Origin: UBA1181 sp963619325 | Lineage (GTDB): Bacteria > Bacteroidota > Bacteroidia > Bacteroidales > Paludibacteraceae | Length of the DNA: 46,457 bases | Direction of reading: 5' to 3' | Assembly (NCBI GenBank): GCA_963619325.1 | Contig: CAVEVQ010000019.1 | Coordinates: 1 to 46,457 of the forward strand | Part shown: positions 32,734 through 41,590 of the stretch, one piece after another | Position numbering within the stretch: position 1 is the stretch's first letter | How the letters are laid out: each line of letters begins with the position of its first letter | Program-made: the position numbers and the translations under genes | Notes under the pieces: model-generated | What the model was told of the DNA's origin: nothing | The model's input: only the letters and a program-made list of their open reading frames with translations | Database searches by the model: none

Positions 32734-34272
32734 ATGTTAGTCAAGACATACGGTGCCGCCGTGCAAGGTATTCACGCTGCTACCATTACCATTGAAGTGA
32801 ATGTAACACCTGGCATCCGCTTCTCATTAGTCGGACTGCCCGACAACTGTATCAAAGAGAGTCATGAACGGATGATGTCCGCCCTTGGTGTATGCGGCTT
32901 GGAATTTCCTCATTATCAGGTGATTGTCAATATGGCTCCCGCAGATATTCGTAAAGAAGGTGCTGCATACGACCTTCCACTCACCATCGGAATTATGGCT
33001 GGAGCAGGGCAAGTTGAACATGAGGAGCTCTCACAATACATCATCATGGGAGAACTCTCGTTAGACGGCACTCTACAACCTATCAAAGGAGCATTACCCA
33101 TTGCCATCAAGGCACGAGAAGAGGGTTTCAGAGGTTTGATATTACCTGCGGAAAATGCCCGAGAAGCCGCCGTCGTCAATAATCTAAACGTGTATGGAGC
33201 GAAAAATCTCAAGGAAGTTATTGATTTCTTGAACAAAGTTGTTGAGATAAAACCCACTTTCGTAGATACTCGTGCCGAGTTTGCAAAGAATCAAGGGCAT
33301 TACGATATTGATTTCTCAGATGTGAAAGGACAGGAGAACGTAAAACGTGCTTTTGAGGTGGCGGCGGCAGGTGGCCATAACATCATTCTAATTGGTCCTC
33401 CAGGAGCAGGAAAATCAATGTTGGCAAAGCGAATATCCACCATTCTTCCCCCTCTTACATTGCATGAAGCGTTGGAAACAACCAAAATACACTCCGTAGC
33501 AGGAAAAATCGGCAAAGAGACGTCGCTTATGACGCAGCGACCCTACCGAAACCCACATCACACCATCTCCGATGCCGCTCTTTGTGGAGGAGGAGGCTAC
33601 CCTCAGCCGGGAGAAATCTCGTTGGCACACAACGGAATACTCTTCTTAGACGAGTTACCCGAGTTCAAAAGAACGGTTTTGGAGGTGATGAGACAGCCTT
33701 TGGAGGATAGAAAAATCACCATTTCAAGGGCAAGGTCAACCGTGGAATATCCTGCCAGTTTTATGTTAGTAGCCGCTATGAATCCCTGTCCGTGCGGCTT
33801 CTACAACCACCCTACGAGGGAGTGTGTCTGTGCGCCGGGGATGGTGCAACGATATATGAGCAAAATATCGGGACCATTATTAGATCGTATTGACATACAG
33901 ATCGAGGTCGTCCCTGTGCCCTTTGAGAAACTGTCGGAGTGCGCTCCGGCAGAGTCGAGTGCGCAGATACGTCAGCGAGTCGTGGCAGCACGCAATATCC
34001 AATTAGAAAGGTTCAAGAATGAGTCGGGTATTCATTGCAATGCTCAAATGAGTTCGAGATTGCTCCACAAATATGCGGTTTTGGACGAAGAAGCACTAAG
34101 TCGCCTAAAAACCGCCATGCTGAAACTCAATCTCTCTGCCCGCGCCTACGACCGAATACTGAAGGTTAGTCGCACGATAGCCGACTTAGACAATTCAGAG
34201 CAAATCTTGGCGAAACACATCAATGAGGCCATCAACTATCGGAATTTAGACAGAGAGGGTTGGGCGGGGTAA
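32734..34272 (+). CDS. YifB/ComM family AAA+ Mg-chelatase-like ATPase
   Basis: This 512-residue cytoplasmic ATPase belongs to the family of ComM, a hexameric helicase that aids branch migration during natural transformation in other bacteria. The N-terminal ChlI-like domain begins VKTYGAAVQGIHAATITIEV. Walker A is GPPGAGKSMLAKRI, then NPHHTISDAALCGGGG and Walker B NGILFLDELPEF. A Cys cluster, NPCPCGFYNHPTRECVC, and the C-terminal LNLSARAYDRILKVSRTIAD close the family pattern. The start at 32734 gives the usual family length and N-terminus; 32728 is an equally placed ATG and the TTG at 32689 is unlikely. A ComEA-like protein occurs later in the window, but I do not infer competence from that alone. 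Confidence 0.94.
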   Translation: MLVKTYGAAVQGIHAATITIEVNVTPGIRFSLVGLPDNCIKESHERMMSALGVCGLEFPHYQVIVNMAPADIRKEGAAYDLPLTIGIMAGAGQVEHEELSQYIIMGELSLDGTLQPIKGALPIAIKAREEGFRGLILPAENAREAAVVNNLNVYGAKNLKEVIDFLNKVVEIKPTFVDTRAEFAKNQGHYDIDFSDVKGQENVKRAFEVAAAGGHNIILIGPPGAGKSMLAKRISTILPPLTLHEALETTKIHSVAGKIGKETSLMTQRPYRNPHHTISDAALCGGGGYPQPGEISLAHNGILFLDELPEFKRTVLEVMRQPLEDRKITISRARSTVEYPASFMLVAAMNPCPCGFYNHPTRECVCAPGMVQRYMSKISGPLLDRIDIQIEVVPVPFEKLSECAPAESSAQIRQRVVAARNIQLERFKNESGIHCNAQMSSRLLHKYAVLDEEALSRLKTAMLKLNLSARAYDRILKVSRTIADLDNSEQILAKHINEAINYRNLDREGWAG

Positions 34273-34503
34273 AAACAAAATTAGCGATTTTGAGGTCTTG
34301 AATTAGTAGCCCTATATAGATACAAGCAGGAATCTCAGAGATAAGGAGGGAAAAATTTCGGCAAAGTGTTGAACTTCTATAATTTTTATAAGAATATTCT
34401 ATTTAACATAATCCAACTTATATAACAGACCACATTCGTCGTTCCTTTCTCTTTCTCAATTATTCTTCCTATTTTTGAAGAAGATCCGCTTATCTTACAT
34501 GCT

Positions 34504-37500
34504 ATGGCAAACTCAAACACATTGAAATTGTATCGCGCATCCGCAGGCTCTGGCAAAACATACACGCTCTCTTTAGAGTTCCTTAAACTACTTGTGCGCA
34601 AACCTGACTCCTACAAAAACATACTCGCGGTAACCTTTACAAATAAGGCTACGGCAGAAATGCAGAGTCGCATTATGTCCGACCTCTTCACAATCGCCAA
34701 CAACTTAGACCAAGCTCTCCTTGGTAATTTGATGAGGGGTCTCGAGGAGGATCGTCAAAACAACGAACCCTCACTCTTAGAAGATGACGTACGCAAAAAC
34801 GCAGGCACCGCACTGAACAAGATCTTGCACGACTACAGCCGTTTCCAAATCAGCACCATCGACAGTTTTTTCCAAATCATTCTCCGAAATCTGGCTCACG
34901 AATTGGGGGTCGGCGCTTATCTAAATATCTCGATCGACCAAGATGAACCCCTCGCAGATGCCGTTGATGTATTGACCGAAGAATGCAATACAAATAACGA
35001 TATCCGTCAGAAATTGATTGATTTCATCAGAGAAAAGTCAGACAACAACAAAAACACTAATATCGCGTCTGACATTAAAGATTTTAGCAAAAACATCTTC
35101 AAAGAGGATTTTAAGCAATTTGAAGGGGAGATCGACAAGATATTGAAAGCGAATTCTTCAGCAATAGAAAAGTATCAAAATTCGGTTCGTTCCTTAAAGA
35201 ATTCTAAAATCAAAGAAATTGACGATATAATTTCCGAATTTGACTCTTATCTGCAGGGTAAAATAAAAAAAGAAGACCTTAAATACGGAGTTTACGGTTA
35301 CATAAAAGATATAAAAGATAAAAAATACACCATCAATTTTGCTGACAAGAAAACTTCTTACAAAGGAATAGAAAACGAAGATCTTAATGCTTGGACAACA
35401 TTAAATTCTCCATATAGAAATGAAATTCAAACACTTGCAAAAGATAAACTGATTCCAATAGCAAAGAAATTAGTTGGAAAGGTGGAAGAAAATAAAGAGG
35501 ATATAATATCTTGCGACCTAATCCTTGAAAAAGTCAATGAATTTGGACTCCTTTATAAAATGTCAGAAATCGTGCATGCGGTCAACGAAGAGCGTGGCCA
35601 GTTCATTCTAAGCGATACCGCCAATTTTCTGCAAGGTATGATCAATGACTCCGACACTCCTTTCATCTACGAGAAAATCGGTACGAAATTGGATCATATC
35701 ATGATCGACGAATTTCAAGATACGAGCCTAACACAATGGAACAACTTCCGTCCGCTCATCAACGAGTGTCTTGCTTCCAACCAAACAAACCTCATCGTGG
35801 GCGACGCTAAACAGGCTATTTACCGATTCAGAAACAGCGACTGGCAAATCATCCAAGATTTGGATAACGAACCATCGTTCAAACAAATCGGTGTCTCCCC
35901 AACTATAATTCCTGCCTCAGGAAACTATCGCAGTATGCAGGAAATCATCAGCTTCAACAATATGCTTTTCGCGCCGAAAGATGCTGAAGATGAAAATGAT
36001 ATATCTCCAATCTTGCAACCTTACATTGATGTCTATTGCAATGGAGAAGATGCGACAGATGAAGGGAGAAAACTTTTCAAGAAGCTAACCAACGTTTACA
36101 AAACTGCTCATCAAGATCTCGGTAAAAAGGAGAAACAGGAAGGGAAAGGCTTTGTCTCCGTCGAATTTCTGGGGGATGGGCAAGAAAAAAGAGGAAATAA
36201 AACGGAGGCGGACGAGGATAAGGACAGCGAACCAAGTAAGGACAACAGAATGTTGAATCACCTACTCCAAACTATCATTGACCTTCAACTCAACAAAGGT
36301 GTTCAAGCCAAGGACATCACCATTCTCGTCAGACAGTCAAAAAACATTTCACTAATCGCAGAATTCTTTGCGAAATACAAGAATGCACATTCAATTGAAA
36401 CAGACAACCTCAAATTAGATATCATCTCAGACGAAGCATATCTTCTGGAATCGTCCTTTGCATTGACAACGTTGATAGATGCAATGCGTGTTATACTCAA
36501 CCCAAACGATCTCATCTCAATGACCGAGGTTTACTTCCGCCACAAGGCAATCTCAAGTGGAAAAAACAACCTGCCAGACGCTATCAGTCAGACAATCAAA
36601 GACACAGGGTTCCAGGATTCTGATGACTTCAAAAACTTTAAGATAAAGATTTTAGAGTGTTCAAGTCTGCCACTCTACGAAATGACAGAGAAACTTATCG
36701 ACCTACTCCATTTAGACTCAGATCAGATGAAGGATCAATCTTCCTTCATCTTCAAGTTCTTAGATGCCCTCAATGAGTTTATCCAACGAAAAACTCCCGA
36801 TTTAGCCTATTTTATTGATTATTGGGATAAATATCTGAAACAACAAAAGATACCAATGGGCGACAATGCCGATGGTATCCGTATTTCAACAATCCATAAG
36901 TCGAAAGGATTGGAATACCACACTGTGATTATGCCTTTCTGCAACGATACATACACCAACGGTAACACAGAAATTGCTTGGTGTAAAATTCCAACGAAAA
37001 ATAAATCTTTTAGTGGTTTCCCAGTCTGGCCAATCAACATAAGATCCTCAAAAGCGAAATACTCCATCTTCAAGGAAGATTGGAATAGAAACCAAGTATT
37101 GACCCTCGCCGACTCTATCAACCTCCTCTATGTGGCTTTCACACGCGCAGTTTGCAACCTCTTTATTATGTGTGATAATGTGGTTGAAAAAGATAACGAA
37201 AAGCCTAAAGTGCCTAATCGGTTTAACACATTATTACTCAATGTGTTAAAAGACAAACTATACGAAGTAGAAGACAAGGATGCAACCGAGGATGCAGAAA
37301 AACAGGTTGTCTTCCGCCACTATCAGAAAGGGGTCATTATGCCTTCTTTCACACCGAAAAAGAAGGAGAAATCATCAAACCCTTTCAAGGCGGATGTGGA
37401 CACAATCAATTGTCATTTCCACTATGAGCCTCGCCATGCCAAATTCAGAAATTCTAACAAAGCGTCTGAATACATTGGAAGTTTAATAGGAACAAAGAAT

Positions 37501-37947
37501 ACAGACGAAGGACAAAAAGAGCGTGCAGAGGCTCAAGAGAAAGGTATCTTGCTTCACGCCCTTTTTGAAAACATTAACACCAAGGAGGATATTGAGAACG
37601 CAGCAAAAGAGTTGCTCAGCAACGGAATGATCAAATCTAAGGAGAAAAAAGACGAGTTGATTCTCTTAGCCCAAGAGAAAATCAAGGAACATGAAGAATG
37701 GTTCCAACCCGGTCTTAAAACCTTCAATGAATGTACCATCCTCTCGTTAGACCCCAAAACGAAAAAATTGTTAGAGCATCGTCCAGACCGTGTTATTCAG
37801 GAGGGCAACAAAATGATTGTCATAGACTACAAAACTGGTAAACCAGACAATGAACACAAGAAGCAAGTGGAAAGATATGCAAGGTTACTGCAAGAGATGG
37901 GCTACACGACAGAAACGCACCTTTGGTATCTCCATGGAGAAGAGTAA
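34504..37947 (+). CDS. RecB/AddA-like UvrD-family helicase with C-terminal nuclease domain
   Basis: This 1147-residue protein probably processes double-strand breaks as part of an AddAB or RecBCD-like enzyme. Helicase motifs are Walker A ASAGSGKTYTL (residue 12 on), VTFTNKATAEMQ, ISTIDSFFQ, Walker B IDEFQDTS, GDAKQAIYRFR, GNYRS, STIHKSKGLEYHTVIMPF and LLYVAFTRA. The end carries a PD-(D/E)XK nuclease core: DRVIQEGNKMIVIDYKTGK, then QVERYARLL, where the Asp and D-x-K residues are kept. About residues 205-345 form a Lys/Asn-rich, AT-rich insertion between helicase motifs. No AddB-like partner gene is in the window. Its stop lies nine bases from that of the convergent VTT gene. Confidence 0.9.
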   Translation: MANSNTLKLYRASAGSGKTYTLSLEFLKLLVRKPDSYKNILAVTFTNKATAEMQSRIMSDLFTIANNLDQALLGNLMRGLEEDRQNNEPSLLEDDVRKNAGTALNKILHDYSRFQISTIDSFFQIILRNLAHELGVGAYLNISIDQDEPLADAVDVLTEECNTNNDIRQKLIDFIREKSDNNKNTNIASDIKDFSKNIFKEDFKQFEGEIDKILKANSSAIEKYQNSVRSLKNSKIKEIDDIISEFDSYLQGKIKKEDLKYGVYGYIKDIKDKKYTINFADKKTSYKGIENEDLNAWTTLNSPYRNEIQTLAKDKLIPIAKKLVGKVEENKEDIISCDLILEKVNEFGLLYKMSEIVHAVNEERGQFILSDTANFLQGMINDSDTPFIYEKIGTKLDHIMIDEFQDTSLTQWNNFRPLINECLASNQTNLIVGDAKQAIYRFRNSDWQIIQDLDNEPSFKQIGVSPTIIPASGNYRSMQEIISFNNMLFAPKDAEDENDISPILQPYIDVYCNGEDATDEGRKLFKKLTNVYKTAHQDLGKKEKQEGKGFVSVEFLGDGQEKRGNKTEADEDKDSEPSKDNRMLNHLLQTIIDLQLNKGVQAKDITILVRQSKNISLIAEFFAKYKNAHSIETDNLKLDIISDEAYLLESSFALTTLIDAMRVILNPNDLISMTEVYFRHKAISSGKNNLPDAISQTIKDTGFQDSDDFKNFKIKILECSSLPLYEMTEKLIDLLHLDSDQMKDQSSFIFKFLDALNEFIQRKTPDLAYFIDYWDKYLKQQKIPMGDNADGIRISTIHKSKGLEYHTVIMPFCNDTYTNGNTEIAWCKIPTKNKSFSGFPVWPINIRSSKAKYSIFKEDWNRNQVLTLADSINLLYVAFTRAVCNLFIMCDNVVEKDNEKPKVPNRFNTLLLNVLKDKLYEVEDKDATEDAEKQVVFRHYQKGVIMPSFTPKKKEKSSNPFKADVDTINCHFHYEPRHAKFRNSNKASEYIGSLIGTKNTDEGQKERAEAQEKGILLHALFENINTKEDIENAAKELLSNGMIKSKEKKDELILLAQEKIKEHEEWFQPGLKTFNECTILSLDPKTKKLLEHRPDRVIQEGNKMIVIDYKTGKPDNEHKKQVERYARLLQEMGYTTETHLWYLHGEE

Positions 37948-37956
37948 TAGCCTACT

Positions 37957-38421
37957 CTACCCCATTGAGATCAGCGTCAGATTCAACCACATCCACACTA
38001 AATAGCGAGCAAATTTGCCTAACACCATATAGATAGCCACTTTCCACCAACAGACTCTAAAATAGCCCAACGCAATATTGATAATATCACCAACCACAGG
38101 GAGAAACGAAAAAAACGCGGCAAATGCGCCAAACTTTTGTATCCATTTCTTTCGTTTATCTATCTCTTCCTTGCTGACTCTTAGATACTTATATAGCCAC
38201 TCTTCTTTCCCAATCAGCCCCATCCAATAGCAGGTCAGCCCTCCTAGGGTATTTCCCAATGTTCCTAATAGTAAACAATAAAGCGGCGATGCCCCCGCCA
38301 CCAACAAACCCGTCAATATCAACTCCGAACTAAACGGCAATATCGTAGCGGATAAAAACGAAGCGAAGAAAAAACCCCAATAACCATATTGTGTTAAGAA
38401 GTCTACCAACTGCGCCATCAT
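37957..38421 (-). CDS. YqaA-like VTT-domain membrane protein
   Basis: This 154-residue inner-membrane protein belongs to the VTT (formerly SNARE-associated/DedA-like) group, YqaA branch. The first hydrophobic block is followed by FLSATILPFSSELILTGLL, the G-x-x-x-G run LLLGTLGNTLGGLTCYWMG, and a cytoplasmic loop with RVSKEEIDKRKKWIQKFGAF. The conserved half-helix patch then reads FLPVVGDIINIALGYFRV. DedA relatives have been linked to carrier-lipid and phospholipid recycling, but the YqaA branch has no settled role. It is last in the minus-strand unit and starts 19 bases after the preceding stop. Confidence 0.88.
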   Translation of the reverse strand: MMAQLVDFLTQYGYWGFFFASFLSATILPFSSELILTGLLVAGASPLYCLLLGTLGNTLGGLTCYWMGLIGKEEWLYKYLRVSKEEIDKRKKWIQKFGAFAAFFSFLPVVGDIINIALGYFRVCWWKVAIYMVLGKFARYLVWMWLNLTLISMG

Positions 38422-38440
38422 GTCTACCCTATCCCCTACT

Positions 38441-39469
38441 CTAAAAATTATAATTCGGGAAAAAAAGATAGCCTACAGACAAGAGTGACCAAATTCCGAA
38501 AACGACCTTATTCAACAAACTATACTCCATTGAAAACGCCTGCCCCAACAAAAAAGACGCATACATAATTGACATTGGTAAAATCAGATAGACGTCCGTC
38601 GGACTAATCACCACAACGACCAACGACAAAACATAACTAAAACAAATAAACATCGTCTCTTCCCTACTTCGTATAGACTGATGATCACTGAACATCAACA
38701 CCCTCACCATCGCAAACATCGTAATCACAACCATAGAGAGCAGATAGATCCACGTCGAGTCCGAAATCATCCGCCACATTGCACCCGATCCGAGTCTCCA
38801 CGTGTCTATGTAATGTTCCAAATAGAAAAGATTGTCTGTCACCACCAAGAATACAAACATATAGAGCAACGGCACAAAAAAACCTAATAGAAAGGCTATA
38901 AAGGTACGCACACTTAAAGTTCGTGCTTGATAGGTTGTCCAAATCAATGGAAGTATAAATACCACCGTAGAAAGAGAAACACATATAGAAAGCCCAAACA
39001 ACAATCCAATGTTGAAAGTTGTCAACGAAGCACTGCCCCCCCCCTCCTCGCATAGTTTAAAACACTCATACATAGCGAATACAAACAACATCGCCACAAA
39101 AAAACCAGCGTACAAAAAATGCGGACGGAAGATTAACGAAGAGACCACAATGAAGAAAAAAGCAGGTAGGATTGAACGCAAGGGGATAAACGAATAAACC
39201 TCATTCATCCAAACCATTTCTGCAGCGATAATCGCCAAGAGAAACAACGATAACCCCACTCCAACATATGAGGTGAAATCAAACACATATTGGTGTAAGA
39301 AATTTGCCAAAGGGGAACAGCCTAAAACAAGGCTACCCTCTGGCGTTTTCATTGATACGTCAAGACCTAACTCCGCCACCCCACTCCATATCAACGCAAC
39401 GATGACAAGACTCACAAAGATGTTTGATGTCTTCGGACGAATTAAATCGGCTAGGTCTCGATACTCCAT
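38441..39469 (-). CDS. Polytopic membrane protein, DUF6427-like, with an internal G9 tract
   Basis: This 342-residue protein has about ten hydrophobic segments and no catalytic motif that I can see. Position next to purD and a YqaA-like gene, and the N-terminal pattern YRDLADLIRPKTSNIF, fit the Bacteroidota family DUF6427, which has no known function. A run of nine G on the coding strand (39036-39044) encodes Gly-Gly-Gly in the loop KLCEEGGGSASL, near residue 142-145. Loss or gain of one base would shift the frame after about 40% of the protein. The gene starts 21 bases after purD ends, so it is probably cotranscribed. Confidence 0.7.
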   Translation of the reverse strand: MEYRDLADLIRPKTSNIFVSLVIVALIWSGVAELGLDVSMKTPEGSLVLGCSPLANFLHQYVFDFTSYVGVGLSLFLLAIIAAEMVWMNEVYSFIPLRSILPAFFFIVVSSLIFRPHFLYAGFFVAMLFVFAMYECFKLCEEGGGSASLTTFNIGLLFGLSICVSLSTVVFILPLIWTTYQARTLSVRTFIAFLLGFFVPLLYMFVFLVVTDNLFYLEHYIDTWRLGSGAMWRMISDSTWIYLLSMVVITMFAMVRVLMFSDHQSIRSREETMFICFSYVLSLVVVVISPTDVYLILPMSIMYASFLLGQAFSMEYSLLNKVVFGIWSLLSVGYLFFPNYNF

Positions 39470-39490
39470 ATCTGCTTCTAATAAATCTGA

Positions 39491-40786
39491 CTAATTTGAA
39501 TATTTTTCTCCCAATCTCTGAAGATCTTGTCCAATATCTCTTCTGAAATATTTTTTCTCGAAATCAATCTTCTCAATATTGGCGAATGAGTTACTGGCTG
39601 CCTCTTCAATGCTATCTCCGTACGAACTTACAGAGAGAACTCGACCACCACTTGTTACCAACTTACCATCTGCCATTTTCGTACCTGCATGAAAAACGAT
39701 ACTTCCTTTCACTTTGTCGAGTCCAGTGATAACTTTACCCTTCTCGTATGCTTCAGGGTAACCCCCAGACACCATCATCACTGTTACGGCAGTACGCCCG
39801 TCTTCTTCCATCTCCTTATCACCTAAAGTACCATTCGCCACACCCTCAAAAAGATCTACCAAATCGGACTTGACACGAAGCATAACGGCTTCAGTTTCAG
39901 GATCTCCCATTCGAACATTATACTCAATGACCATTGGTTCTTCCTTGACATTTATCAATCCCAAAAAGATAAATCCCTTATAATCAATGTTTTCAGCTCT
40001 CAATCCGTCTACAGTTGGCTTAACAATCCGCTCTTCAACCTTCTGCATGAAAAGTTTGTTGGCGAATGGAACAGGGGAAACAGCTCCCATACCTCCCGTA
40101 TTCAAACCTTTGTCGCCCTCACCGATTCGCTTATAGTCTTTAGCTACTGGCAAAATCTTGTAGTTCTTACCATCTGTCAAAACGAACACCGAACACTCAA
40201 TTCCATCCAAGAACTCTTCTATGACAACGGTTGAACTAGCCTTGCCGAATTTACCGCTAAGCATATTCTTCAACTCTCTCTTTGCCTCATCAAGGTTATT
40301 GATGATCAACACACCCTTACCTGCCGCCAAACCATCTGCCTTCAAAACATAAGGGGCCGACAACTCTTCAAGAAACTTCAACCCATCTGCCAAGGTCGTT
40401 TCGTTGAAACTCTTGTAACGTGCGGTTGGAATATTGTGACGCATCATAAATCCCTTTGCAAAGTCCTTGCTACCCTCCAACTGAGCACCATTCTTTGACG
40501 GACCAATTACGGGGATGTTCTTCAATTGCACATCGTTAGCAAAGAAATCGTAAACACCATTCACCAATGGATCCTCAGGACCTACGACAACCATGTCTAT
40601 TTTATTGGCTAAAGCAAAATCCTTCAACGCAGGAAAATCGTTCACCGAAATGTTTACATTTTCGCCCACTCCTTGCGTTCCGCCATTTCCAGGCGCAATG
40701 AAAAGTTTCTCGACACGCTTGCTCTGTGCAATCTTCCACGCCAAAGCATGCTCACGTCCACCAGATCCTAACAATAAGATATTCAT
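39491..40786 (-). CDS. purD: PurD, phosphoribosylamine-glycine ligase
   Basis: This 431-residue cytoplasmic ATP-grasp enzyme joins glycine to 5-phosphoribosylamine, the second step of purine synthesis. The N-terminal motif is NILLLGSGGREHALAWKI, then IAPGNGGT, and the ATP-grasp core is PYVLKADGLAAGKGVLI. Downstream are EEFLDGIECSVFVLTDG, NTGGMGAVSPVP, NVRMGDPETEAVM and the C-terminal SGGYPEAYEKGK. Length is typical and all signatures are intact. It stands apart from other purine genes here, within an envelope-related unit, which is a genomic habit rather than a functional link as far as the sequence shows. Confidence 0.98.
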   Translation of the reverse strand: MNILLLGSGGREHALAWKIAQSKRVEKLFIAPGNGGTQGVGENVNISVNDFPALKDFALANKIDMVVVGPEDPLVNGVYDFFANDVQLKNIPVIGPSKNGAQLEGSKDFAKGFMMRHNIPTARYKSFNETTLADGLKFLEELSAPYVLKADGLAAGKGVLIINNLDEAKRELKNMLSGKFGKASSTVVIEEFLDGIECSVFVLTDGKNYKILPVAKDYKRIGEGDKGLNTGGMGAVSPVPFANKLFMQKVEERIVKPTVDGLRAENIDYKGFIFLGLINVKEEPMVIEYNVRMGDPETEAVMLRVKSDLVDLFEGVANGTLGDKEMEEDGRTAVTVMMVSGGYPEAYEKGKVITGLDKVKGSIVFHAGTKMADGKLVTSGGRVLSVSSYGDSIEEAASNSFANIEKIDFEKKYFRRDIGQDLQRLGEKYSN

Positions 40787-40837
40787 ATATTTTCAATATA
40801 AAGCCTCACAACGCACTCGCCTTTGTGAGTGTTAAAA

Positions 40838-41476
40838 CTATTTTGAATTTTGTTTTATGTTCTCTTCCGTCAATTGTTCAAACCGATATCCTTCGTTTTT
40901 CAGCCACTCTATCGCCTTAGGTAAAGCATATCGCATATTTTTTTCTGCCTTCAAAGAGTCATGGAATACGATGATAGAGCCATTTCGCGTATATTTCTTC
41001 ACAATCGAAAGCACTTTCTCCCCGGAAATTTTATTGTTATAATCACGCGTTACAACATCCCAAAAGATTATGTTGTAACGATGCCGAAGATAAATAAATT
41101 GACCATACCTAAACGTGCCATGTGGCGGACGAAAAAGAGTGCTATTGATATAAGCGTGTGCTTTCTCAACATTCCAAAGATATTTCTTCACAAAATTAGT
41201 GAAACCCGCCAAATGGTTAAAAGTATGATTCCCCACTATATGACCTTCATCCAACAACCTCTGATACACCTCCGGGTGTTTCTTCACATTCTCCCCTACA
41301 CAAAAGAAAGTCGCCTTGATGCCATGCTGCTTCAACAGATCTAACACAAACGGTGTCACCTCTGGAATCGGGCCATCATCAAATGTCAAATATACCGTCT
41401 TCTCCCGCTTGGGCAGTCTCCAAATCGTATTCGGATATATCTTTCTAATGAATTCTGGTACTTGCTCAATTAACAT
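40838..41476 (-). CDS. Polysaccharide deacetylase (NodB/CE4 family)
   Basis: This 212-residue metal-dependent deacetylase removes acetyl groups from N- or O-acetylated glycans, in this setting probably peptidoglycan or a surface polymer. The CE4 motifs are VYLTFDDGPIPEVTP (motif 1), GHIVGNHTFNH (metal-binding H-x-x-x-H), FRPPHGTFRYGQ (motif 3), IIFWDVVTRDY (motif 4) and GSIIVFHDS (motif 5). All catalytic residues are kept. There is no clear signal peptide, so it is either cytoplasmic or exported by an unseen route. It lies between the DUF2723 gene and purD. Confidence 0.92.
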   Translation of the reverse strand: MLIEQVPEFIRKIYPNTIWRLPKREKTVYLTFDDGPIPEVTPFVLDLLKQHGIKATFFCVGENVKKHPEVYQRLLDEGHIVGNHTFNHLAGFTNFVKKYLWNVEKAHAYINSTLFRPPHGTFRYGQFIYLRHRYNIIFWDVVTRDYNNKISGEKVLSIVKKYTRNGSIIVFHDSLKAEKNMRYALPKAIEWLKNEGYRFEQLTEENIKQNSK

Positions 41477-41590
41477 CTCCCAATGAATCTTTATAGCAGA
41501 CTCAGAAACTACAGCACCTCAAGAGATATGTGTAGTTTCTGAACCTTGCTTATGCTACGAAATAAGAAACTCTTATTTCATTCTTCATCA

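Noticed and set aside
34470..34477. TATTTTTG as a -7 box for the RecB/AddA-like gene
   Set aside because: It fits TAnnTTTG but lacks any TTG at about 20 bases upstream, and T-rich matches are common in such DNA.
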